Source: Marisa cornuarietis (Eukaryota; Mollusca; Gastropoda; Architaenioglossa; Ampullariidae). Taken from it: a stretch of DNA of 64,000 nucleotides. The notes below the pieces were generated by a model. It had not been told where the DNA came from, made no database searches, and saw only the letters and a list, made by a program, of their open reading frames with translations. Below, piece after piece: positions 55,201 to 64,000 of this stretch. The translations under genes were made by a program, and so were the position numbers. Each line of letters begins with the position of its first letter. Positions within the stretch are counted from its first letter, which is position 1. The stretch spans positions 1,220,001 through 1,284,000 of the forward strand of contig SMMW01000540.1 in NCBI GenBank assembly GCA_004794655.1. Reading direction: 5' to 3'.

Positions 55201-56165
55201 AAGTTTTCCTCGCAAAGACTTTATCCTTATAAGTTGATAAAAGACTCTGCAGAATAAAACTTAATCGTGACTAAATTTCGCTCCCTCGTTCTCAAACCGT
55301 GAACCGGTGTTTTTAAATAAGTTCTACAAACTCTTAATCTGGGAATAGTGGGTTACTTTCTAAAGACAATCAAGAAAAGTGTGCTAGAGTGAGAAAGTAC
55401 CCCCCCCCACCAAAAAAAAAGTAAACTTCTGGACACCTGTATAGGTGGACAGCAGTCTTAGTCTTTTTTAAGATATCAATACTAGAAATGTTTTATTTTT
55501 TTTAAACATTAAATACAAAAGATATATAGTTTCCAAGTGCAAGGGATGGTTGTATTTCACACAGTAAACATCAGGATTACCTTTAAAGGGATTCTCACCT
55601 CTAAATACAAACTTTTGGGATTCGTTTAAGTGCTGAAGTAAGAACCTAAAAATATCGGACATTCAAGCTGCTTCGGGTTGGTTCAAGTGTAATTCGTCGT
55701 TGAAGATGAGGAATTTTGCTGGTTTCCGAAGATTAACGAGCACTCGACGGAACTACCCGAGCGCACGGAATTCCGGAAGTGTGACGTATCTTGTCAAATA
55801 ACAAAGGCCGACTCGCAAGATGTGGGGTCGGAGTTATTAATCGAGAGTAAGCCCTTGTGCTGGGGCAACGTGGGGAACTGAATGAAAAGCGTCTTGTTTC
55901 CGAAGTTATAAAGCGGCGCCCACATCTCGCGGACACTACTTCCTGTTTCTTTACCCCAGAACGTATTTGCTACTTTATTACTGATTTATAACTACAGCTC
56001 TATGGGTAAAAAGTTTGCAAGGTGTGGACACCGCTTAATAAGTTCCGACACAAGACACTTGTCCTCGAGTCTCCCATGCTGCCCCTTGCTACCCCCTCAC
56101 TTCATAATCACCGCCTTAGGATGCTATTTCGAATTTAGCGTAAACTTGTTGCCTTAACTCTGCCT
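55200..56165. other. intergenic, nothing firmly recognised
   Basis: An AT-rich minus open frame of 64 codons (55,468-55,662) and a short frame at 55,733-55,936 show no motif. No repeat is shared with the rest of the window. Confidence 0.4.
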
Positions 56166-56170
56166 TCTGC

Positions 56171-56560
56171 CTAGGAAACCCCCCGGGTAACCTGTCGGTC
56201 CCAAGCCCGGATAAAGTATAAGTATAAGTCTGTCTTATTTTCTTTTAAAAAGACTGATTCACCACATAATTTTGCATCCAGTAATAATTCTAATAGCTTA
56301 ACGCGAAAATTTTTCGAAGATACATGATTGTAGGTCAGTACGCCATTCCAGATGACATCAGTATAATGAAAATTTGGTAACACAAAATATTCGTATATAG
56401 TTAATTTACTTTCTACTTAATTGATATTTGTATTGCTACAACCAGGTAACGTGGAGACCTTCCTGGCTATGTAATTGATGTTCTCGTCCCATCTACAGTA
56501 ATGTTGAAATAAAAGACCAAGGTGTTTGTGAGAAGTGGATTGTTCTAACATATTACTTCC
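56171..56560 (-). mobile_element. non-LTR retrotransposon RT C-terminal remnant
   Basis: The reverse complement encodes KHLGLLFQHYCRWDENINYI, the pattern after the RT core in LINEs ('LG...L...W..HI'), then after frame breaks LPNFHYTDVIWNGVL, matching the 'LP..DY.DV.W' motif. Stops interrupt it. The family is not determined and it differs from the LINE at 47.5 kb. Confidence 0.5.
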
Positions 56561-57075
56561 AAAATGTAGGTCGTGTGTAGGTTCAGAGCCTCGTATAATA
56601 GTTCAAAATATAAATGTTGCTATTTTATACTCTCTCCCCACATATATATATATACACACATACACTTTTATAAACTTTTCATGGTTCGTCTTCTGGTCTT
56701 CGAATGTCGTCTGCAGCTTTCACAAAATTCCCCCCAAGTTCCCATGGTGAGATTCCTTGTTCCGATCTGCGAGGAGAGACGCGCGGTGGAAGGGAGATAA
56801 CTGTAGTCCTTGATATTAATTGTAAGCTCACTCGAGTTGTTCAGTTCAGTCAGCCGCTCTTAATATATTATTTCGTGAATCTGAGGCCGATAAATACCAG
56901 TACAGCCATTAAAAGCAAGCGGAAAAAATCAAGACAGCTGGAGTAACAAAATCAAAGGCTCCTACATGGTCTCACGTGACCGGGACTGCTGATAAGACTC
57001 CCACAAGTTACATGTTATCTCCCTTCCATTACCTTCTCGCAGTCTCTTAACTAAGAAATAGAGTAACGACCGTCC
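56560..57075. other. intergenic, no gene seen
   Basis: AT-rich with short overlapping frames, none with a recognisable motif. Confidence 0.4.
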
Positions 57076-57077
57076 CC

Positions 57078-57078
<1 letters not shown>

Positions 57079-57138
<60 letters not shown>
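57079..57138. repeat. (ATT)n microsatellite
   Basis: About 20 perfect units. It may mark the tail of a LINE, but no adjoining LINE sequence is clear. Confidence 0.95.
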
Positions 57139-57139
57139 T

Positions 57140-58025
57140 AGGACGTTTGATGAGCGAGGTAATACCGGAGACTTCACTTTTCTCGGAACCAGAGTTTTTG
57201 TAAGGGCGGTTCTTCATCACTTGGAGGATGGATTTGTTAGGCGCCAAAGAACTAAAAACTTTTTAAGGCAGTAATAAAATGAAGAATCCGATGTTTCGAA
57301 CGTTCTCAGGATCAAGATTTTTTTTAAAGTGAAGATTATGCACGAGCGTTGTTTTGACAGGTGGATTTATTGCATGACAAAAGGTTTCCAACAAGGTGTG
57401 CAAATACATTAAACCTTCAGGTTTAGAAAAAAACAATGAATAAAGTTTAAGTTATTTTACTTTTCTGTTGTTCGAACACTTAGCAGTTCACGTTTATCAC
57501 TCACTCAGTCACACAGCTAAGGGAGGCAATTCAATCAATTTAACGTTGTAGGTAACAGGATAGCCTCCCCTTGAGCCTATCGCTGCCTCTGTTGCTGACT
57601 ACAGTTTCTACTGCGGACAGGGAGGTAATGCCTCCCTACACATTGTCCCCCTTCTCTCTGTGGGGAACTGTGTCTATCTCGTGAGGTGTCTATGTTTCTT
57701 TCTCTCATGGGATGTCTTCCTCGCTCTTGTTTCTTTCTCTTGTGTGATATATCTGCTTATCTCTCTTGTCTTTCCTTACGTGTTGTCCCTATATGCATGA
57801 CTGATCACAGTGTCGACGGACTTCCGTTCCGTTTCAGTCAAATTAAAACCCGTGCCACTTTCTACCAGTACTTGCCCGACCATACCTGCATCTTTAAGAT
57901 CAGTCAGAGAGACTTGGCAGCTTTCTGTCATCAGCAAATCCTTAGGAAAGTCAGGCATCCCGTATCCTCTCTGTTTGTAATCATGTGTTGTATGTGTTTT
58001 AATTCTTGCGGTCTGGCTGTAGGTA
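57140..58025. other. intergenic, open frames without support
   Basis: A plus frame (57,686-58,090) and an overlapping minus frame (57,776-58,066) exist. The plus frame runs in another phase into a LINE end at 58,060, so it is unlikely to be a host gene. 57,780-58,050 may be diverged LINE sequence. Confidence 0.35.
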
Positions 58026-58029
58026 CGCG

Positions 58030-58166
58030 ATATCTGTTTGCAAAACCAATCATCACCGCAATTCATTCATTCCACGTGCCATTAACCTGATTATCTCTAC
58101 TGGCTGTGATATTGTATTAACCTGAGGTGACCTAAGATCACCAACTGTATCTACTGTTGCTGAGAA

Positions 58167-58212
<46 letters not shown>

Positions 58213-58320
58213 CGTGAGAGAATTTCAACATGTGTGTATTATCTCATTTATATAATGTATATGTATGTATGTATTACTGAAATTGCCCTTGTGGATAAAT
58301 AAAGTTGTATTGTCAACCCT
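58030..58320 (+). mobile_element. LINE 3' end with ORF2 C-terminus
   Basis: 58,059-58,091 translates to NSFIPRAINLI, the common end of CR1-superfamily ORF2. The 3' UTR contains (GT)n (58,167-58,215) and the tail is 'aattgcccttgtggataaat' plus 'aaagttgtattgtc'. Same family as 54,540-54,830. Confidence 0.65.
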
Positions 58321-58679
58321 CGGAAAACTTTTGTCTGTCCTTGCTAGGATTTACCGGTCAAACTTTAAAAAAATATATATAAATTTATCCCTTCCAAGTG
58401 TTTGCCACTTTGTTTCCGGCACTTGTCCTCTCTTGGCAGCGAATGCAATGTCTTGCCAGTAGGCGCCTCCATTTGCAAGCACTTGTCATCTCTTGCCACC
58501 TCAAGCCTCATTATTTCTTATTAGCTGCCTAAGCATTCTTGTTTAAGACTTATCTTTGATCATTTCATGCCCCCTTCACAAACTCGGCGATACGTCTGCC
58601 TCCAAATGAGCGATAAAATACGACACGTTCAATAAATATAGCCACGAAGCAAATGGGAGTTCGGAAAACGTATCTGACT

Positions 58680-58960
58680 CTCAGTAGTAGAGTAGTAGTA
58701 GTAATAATAATACGTGATTTATTTCTATCGCAGTATCCCCCACATGTAGGGGGGAGGGGTGCTTTCAGCGCTTGAGACACAAACAAGAAACAGAGATTAT
58801 AAGTAGGAACGGAGGATAAGCAGCAGTACTGAGAGACTACTCAAGACAAACAGTGAAGGCGCAGAGAATGGAGACCATACGGGAACGACTGAGGACAATC
58901 GACAAAGGGGTACAAGTCGGGTAGACTACTTGCTAGAAGTTATAGGAGTGAGAGAACTTG
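58680..58960 (-). mobile_element. CR1/L2-like LINE 3' end, minus
   Basis: Begins with (AGT/AAT)n, then 'acgtgatttatttctatcgc', 'gctttcagcgcttgagaca' and 'cagtactgagagactactca', in the same order as the inverted LINE end at 38,690-38,900. Diverged. Confidence 0.45.
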
Positions 58961-58988
58961 CACCAGGGCTCACATTGCCTTTGGGGGT

Positions 58989-59543
58989 ATGTTAGAAGTA
59001 GATGGCTCCTCCTTTCTGAACGAAATATTCAGGACAGGCTTTAAACTTTCTCAATCTGCATTGGAGGTGTGCACTGCTCGTGCCTCAGTCATACTCGCAA
59101 TATCTGAACCGGAAGTACCAAACAATAAATTTCTGCGCATACCTGTCGCGCATCTAATTACAAAAAGGTTGCATATTGCATTAAATCCAATTCCTCGCCT
59201 CTTTCCGGAATTGAGATGGTTTTGGATTTACATTAGTTTTGCAAAACAGTTTCCTAACATGCCGCTTGCCCGTCTCTCTCTCTCTCTGCGCATTGTTTAC
59301 TCCGAATTGTTGTGTCGTGTTTACTCCAGCGAAACCATCAAAGGTTGCTATGCATTGTTTACTCAGGATTGTTGTGTCGTGTTTACTCCAGTGAAACCTT
59401 CAAAGTTGGCCTTGTCTGTAGTTAAACAAAGGGTCTCCTTTCTTCATTTTCATCTTTTAAATCTTTCATCCGTGGCTGTCTGTTTACAATGGTGTCAACG
59501 TCCCGATCCATCTTTTACTCATCTAGTGATGTGCGCCCCATGA
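58989..59543 (+). CDS. hypothetical open frame, 184 codons
   Basis: Starts MLEVDGSSFLNEIF, with no recognised domain, signal peptide or splice evidence. An imperfect tandem duplication of about 66 bases within it (about 59,290-59,410) gives the repeated string (Q)DCC/ELLCRVYSS. The composition is rich in Leu, Ser and Val. It could be chance in low-complexity surroundings. Confidence 0.2.
   Translation: MLEVDGSSFLNEIFRTGFKLSQSALEVCTARASVILAISEPEVPNNKFLRIPVAHLITKRLHIALNPIPRLFPELRWFWIYISFAKQFPNMPLARLSLSLRIVYSELLCRVYSSETIKGCYALFTQDCCVVFTPVKPSKLALSVVKQRVSFLHFHLLNLSSVAVCLQWCQRPDPSFTHLVMCAP
59290..59412. repeat. tandem duplication of about 66 bases
   Basis: 'gcattgtttactcngaattg' followed by 'ttgtgtcgtgtttactccag' and 'gaaacc-tcaaag' occurs twice in succession. 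Confidence 0.8.
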
Positions 59544-59785
59544 CAAAGTGAGTATCTCTGGTCGGGTGAGGGTGGAAGTCAATCTTCCAGCTTTTGTTGA
59601 CGCAAAGCGTGGGTTTCTGATGGGTTTATACTGTACTGACTTATTTGCTAACGATTACCGAGCAAGCCTGCCATTGATGCTGCACGGACTTCCTGATATA
59701 CAGTATCGGTATTTTTACCTCGTGTCGTGATATATACACTTTGTGTTATGTTCACCTTGTTTAGTTATGTTTATTTAGTGTCAGC

Positions 59786-59786
<1 letters not shown>

Positions 59787-59827
<41 letters not shown>

Positions 59828-59850
59828 AGAGAGAGAGAGAGAGAGAGAGT
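59787..59850. repeat. (CA)n-(GA)n compound microsatellite
   Basis: About 19 CA units followed by about 12 GA units. Confidence 0.95.
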
Positions 59851-60074
59851 ACACCTGGCTGGTGGTGAGACAGTTTGAGGCAAGAGGAGACTTTGCGGCG
59901 AGGTCAGAAGTCAAGAGATTAGGATTAAGTGGCTTTAACTTCAGTCGAGGCGATGGCTGGGTAGCTAAGCTCCAAAAGGAAGTCGAATCGAGGCTAAATC
60001 CTGACAAAGTCCACGATTAGCGAAGACTGACAATCAGAAAATGGAAGAGAAGAAGACTGAAAGAAGAAAAAAAG

Positions 60075-60125
60075 AATGTGGAGAGAGAGAGAGAGAGAGA
60101 ATGACAGATTTTTAGAGCGCGCGCA

Positions 60126-60192
<67 letters not shown>

Positions 60193-60200
60193 AGAAGATG
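60075..60200. repeat. (GA)n and (CA)n microsatellites
   Basis: GA run at 60,080-60,100 and about 31 CA units at 60,127-60,189. Confidence 0.95.
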
Positions 60201-61140
60201 AAAGAAAGAAACAAAAAAAGAATGAAAGGACTGATGAATGAAACAGAAAAATTGTTTAAAGCGTGGAGAATAAAAGTGCACAAACGGAAGAATCTGGGGT
60301 GTGTTGATTAGGAACAAAGCTAATCGTTTGAAGGGGTTTAACTGAAATAAAAACATGGCAAATTCAGCAGGTCACAGACAACGAGGCCCACACGAGTTAA
60401 TGAGACCTTAATCCTTGGCTGGGGACAGTCCCGTGAGGTTCCCGGCGACGATTATGCAATGTGTCAGGAGAACAAGGAAGATAGTGAGAGAAGCCAGAAG
60501 GACTCTCTGTGTACCGGGCTGATAACCTCTTGCCAGTCATGTGGCTACTGAATTTCTTGGAAAGAACCCGACATTTTACACAAAGATAAAGTAGCCTGCA
60601 CACAGAACTGACAGTCGCACAGGCAGACAGAATCTCCGACATATTCCCTCCACCAGACCCTTTTTAAACTTCGAAGGTGTTGGTTTTTTTTTTATCTTTC
60701 TGACTGATGAAATGTGACTAGCGAAACAAACGGGGTACATTTATCACTGGGTTAAACAATAAATCAACAACTCCAAGTTGTGTGCTGCATAGTCTCATTA
60801 CTCCGGAGGTTGAAGAATATATTTTCTTGGGTTTTTAGAAACAAATTTATCTTGAATCTTGGATAGTTCCTAGCATGATGCAGGAAAAAAAAGTGTTCCC
60901 CCTGAATTTGTTTTACCTGAGCTGGACTGAAGTAGAAAAAGGGTTGTTACCCTTCAACACGTGGCTCGCAGGGCCAGTGTTAATGCCATCCCAGAATTCC
61001 TCAGTCTCGGATACCTGTCTAAACATGTTTGTTTTTATTCGTTGTGAAAGTTTCAATTGGGATTACGAGAACGGGTATTGATCGGTACCATCAAAGGGGT
61101 ACAATTACGGCTCGTTGTTGTGTTGACGAACACTTCCTTA
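60200..61140. other. intergenic, nothing recognised
   Basis: No repeat shared with the rest of the window, and only short frames (for example minus 60,397-60,642) without motifs. Confidence 0.4.
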
Positions 61141-61149
61141 TCTACTATC

Positions 61150-62515
61150 GCTGTTAGGTATGTCTACCTAGTATGTCACAGTGTTACTGTGAAGTGTGTC
61201 TACCTAGTATCTAACACTGTTACTGTGAAGTGTGTCTACCTAGTATCTAACACTGTTACTGTGAAGTGCGTCTACCTAGTATCTAACACTGTTACTGTGA
61301 AGTGTGTCTACCTAGTGTCTAACACTGTTGCTGTGAAGTGTGTCTACCTAGTGTCTAACACTGTTACTGAGAAGTGTGTCTACCTAGTGTCTCACAATGT
61401 TACTGTGAAGTGTGTCTACCTAGTATCTAACACTGTTACTGTGAAGTGTGTCTACCTAGTGTCTAACACTGTTACTGTGAAGTGTGTCTACCTAGTATCT
61501 AACAGTATTACTGTGAAGTGTGTCTACCTAGTATCTAACAGTTTTACTGTGAAGTGTGTCTACCTAGTATCTCACAATGTTACTGTGAAGTGTGTCTACC
61601 TAGTATCTAACAGTTTTACTGTAAAGTGTGTCTACCTAGTATCTAACACTGTTACTGTGAAGTGTGTCTACCTAGTATCTAACACTGTTACTGTGAAGTG
61701 TGTCTACCTAGTATCTAACACTGTTACTGTGAAGTGTGTCTACCTAGTATCTAACACTGTTACTGTGAAGTATGTCTACCTAGTATCTAACACTGTTACT
61801 GTGAAGTGTGTCTACCTAGTATCTAACACTGTTACTGTGAAATATGTCTACCTAGTATCTAACAGTTTTACTGTGAAGTGTGTCTACCTAGTGTCTAACA
61901 CTGTTACTGTGAAGTGTGTCTACCTAGTATCTAACACTGTTACTGTGAAGTGTGTCTACCTAGTATCTAACACTGTTACTGTGAAGTGTGTCTACCTAGT
62001 ATCTAACACTGTTACTGTGAAGTGTGTCTACCTAGTATCTAACACTGTTACTGTGAAGTATGTCTACCTAGTATCTAACACTGTTACTGTGAAGTGTGTC
62101 TACCTAGTATCTAACACTGTTACTGTGAAATATGTCTACCTAGTATCTAACAGTTTTACTGTGAAGTGTGTCTACCTAGTGTCTAACACTGTTACTCTGA
62201 AGTGTGTCTACCTAGTATCTAACACTGTTACTGTGAAGTGTGTCTACCTAGTATCTAACACTGTTACTGTGAAGTATGTCTACCTAGTATCTAACAGTTT
62301 TACTGTGAAGTGTGTCTACCTAGTGTCTAACACTGTTACTGTGAAGTGTGTCTACCTAGTATCTAACACTGTTACTGTGAAGTGTGTCTACCTAGTATCT
62401 AACACTGTTACTGTGAAGTGTGTCTACTTATTGTCTAGCACTGTTACTGTGAAATGTGTCTACTTATTGTCTAGCACTGTTACTGTGAAATGTGTCTACA
62501 TACTGTCTAAATGTC
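61150..62515. repeat. 36 bp minisatellite, about 38 units
   Basis: Units contain 'tgtctacctagtatctaaca' and 'ctgttactgtgaag', repeated every 36 bases in near-perfect register. Variants (gtgtct/gtatct, aacagtttt, cacaatgtt, aaatat) are interspersed in blocks. A 12-residue periodic open frame arises only because 36 is divisible by 3. Confidence 0.95.
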
Positions 62516-62519
62516 TGTG

Positions 62520-63262
62520 TTACGGCTGCTTTACATTTTCATTTACGTTTTCATCGTTTCGCTTGTTGATCGTTTATGCAAATTTTTGAGGTCAAAATTG
62601 TTTACGAAGAAGAATAGTCCGTGTTTATTACTGTATACTGTTTATAGTAATAAACAGGTAATAAGCGATAAAGTTAGGATGCGGGCCCAATAATACCAGT
62701 TAATAATGCGCTATGCTGAATACTGATTTAGAGTCACTAAGACACCACACTGAATTTATGTAAGACTTTGTAATAATGAGCAATGCTAAAATACTGTTAC
62801 TGACACAAATTATGACCCTTTATCTGAAGCAGGAAGAATCTCTCTTGTTATCAGTTACAACCGAGAGCTGTTTTGTTTATAACCAATCAGCGACGGTCGA
62901 CCGAATGTTGAAGCGAGTTCGAGGATGTTGATAGAGAGGATATCGCTGTTCACCTCTTGTCGAGGGCTCCACCTCGTCTGTCGTCTGTCGTCTGCTCTGA
63001 TCACGACACACCTGCACAGATTTTCCCAGATCCCGGCGGTGAGCAGGTGAAGACATGTGAGGGACTGTGTTGTAGGTAGGGTCTAGAGTCTCTCCACCTG
63101 TTTCAGGAGGGTGTGTGCAGTTCTGTAGGCTTCCTTGTTTCTGCCCCGTCTCTCTGATCTCTAATCTGACCCTCCTGTTGAAGAGCTTTCTAACATGCTT
63201 CAAGTTGCACCTTGGAAACTGATTGGCTACCCTTCTCTTCCCGCCACTAAATCTCACCGGAT
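62520..63262. other. right flank of the 36 bp array, one minus frame
   Basis: A 126-codon frame on minus (62,877-63,257, MRFSGGKRRVANQF) is basic and Gln/Arg/Thr-rich, with no recognised domain. A CCAAT string lies at 62,883. Nothing else is seen. Confidence 0.3.
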
Positions 63263-63264
63263 TG

Positions 63265-63720
63265 TTTGAACCCTACACTAAGACATGCCGGATTAGACAT
63301 CTGCACTGACATTGTTCGTCAGTTCTTGACCTGTATATAAACAAGGTAGAACTGACGCATACACTGAAGGAGGTCGGATCTCTTGGCATCGAGAATAATG
63401 ACATTTATCTGAACATTCAGGCTAAAACATATACATGTCGGCTCCAGCAGGTCAGGTCTGGTGGCTCGTACACTAAAACACGTTGGATGTCTTGACATCC
63501 ACATTGAAACATGTCGGGTATCTTGACACTGACAGTTCAAAACACCTCGGGTTCCTTGATTCCTACACTAAAACACCGGGTATCTCCGGGTCTCTACACT
63601 AAACCGTCTCGGGTCTCGAGACACTGAAACCTGTCGGACATCTGGACATGTTGACTAGAACGTGTCGGAGATCTTGACATCTCTCTGAAACAGGTCGGAT
63701 CTTTTTGAACAAACGTGTCT
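63265..63720. repeat. degenerate tandem repeat, about 35-45 base period
   Basis: Recurring pieces 'acactaaaacac', 'catgtcgggtatcttgacat' and 'cctgtcggacatctggacat' appear about ten times with indels. This indicates an old, decayed tandem array. Confidence 0.65.
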
Positions 63721-63757
63721 TTACCTCACACGACTGTCTTAGATACAGTTCTGCGTA

Positions 63758-64000
63758 GTTGTATACCTTCACCCCCATGCAGTCTCATACCTTCACCCCC
63801 ATGCAGTCTCAGTCCTTCACCCCCATGCAGTCTCATACCTTCACCCCCATGCAGTCTCACCCCCATGCAGTCTCATACCTTCACCCCATGCAGTCTCACC
63901 CCCATGCAGTCTCACTCCCATGCAGTCTCATACCTTCACCCCCATGCAGTCTCACCCCCATGCAGTCTCACTCCCATGCAGTCCCATGCAGTCTCACTCC
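63758..64000. repeat. minisatellite of 24 and 15 base units, runs off the window
   Basis: Units 'cataccttcacccccatgca' plus 'gtct' alternate with shortened 'cacccccatgcagtct' units. The array reaches the window end. Confidence 0.9.

Noticed and set aside
58989..59543. Strong claim of a host gene here
   Set aside because: Kept only as a low-confidence open frame: there is no motif, no splice evidence, and it has an internal tandem duplication and a CT-rich run.
61057..62589. 510-codon open frame with 12-residue repeats (VSNTVTVKCVYL)
   Set aside because: Follows the 36 bp minisatellite exactly. It opens and closes with the array, and neither end shows coding features.

Overview
The window looks like nuclear DNA of an invertebrate animal, most likely a mollusc and perhaps a gastropod. 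This is inferred from its composition. There are spliced genes with GT-AG introns, very abundant CA/GT and tetranucleotide microsatellites, long 30-36 bp minisatellites, tRNA-derived SINEs, and 5'-truncated non-LTR retrotransposons of CR1/L2-like and Rex1-like type. No species can be named from the sequence alone. There are no bacterial-style operons, no CRISPR array and no convincing functional tRNA or rRNA gene.

The core of the window (about 2.6-51.4 kb) is two tandem copies of a roughly 24 kb block: block I at about 2,605-27,050 and block II at about 27,361-51,426. Each block holds two copies of one C2H2 zinc-finger gene in opposite orientation. Left to right the four copies are: copy 1 on minus (6,403-8,189), copy 2 on plus (20,014-23,012), copy 3 on minus (28,620-30,514) and copy 4 on plus (40,961-43,964). 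The plus copies (class B) are intact and each splices to a 325-residue protein with a proline-rich N-terminus, a short unrecognised central segment and four C2H2 fingers. Of the minus copies (class A), copy 1 has lost exon 1 and finger 4, and copy 3 is a heavily damaged pseudogene carrying a MITE. The pattern implies an inverted duplication first, A/B divergence second, and a tandem duplication of the whole inverted pair third. Older fragments of the same gene lie at 3.07-5.05, 17.6, 51.4-51.8 and 53.5-55.1 kb.

Between the genes, the blocks are filled with dispersed repeats, Rex1-like LINE remnants, two SINE families and a 30 bp minisatellite that differs greatly in length between copies. A 2.7 kb CR1/L2-like LINE with an uninterrupted reverse-transcriptase frame sits at 47.48-50.19 kb; block I keeps the empty site at about 24,970.

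The left edge (1-2.6 kb) is a dispersed repeat split by a roughly 1.6 kb insertion that contains a 30 bp minisatellite. The right side (51.9-64 kb) is mostly unduplicated. It holds LINE tails, microsatellites, a 36 bp minisatellite (61.15-62.52 kb), an unrecognised 184-codon open frame, and tandem repeats running off the window end. The long open frames over the minisatellites are artefacts of repeat lengths divisible by three.
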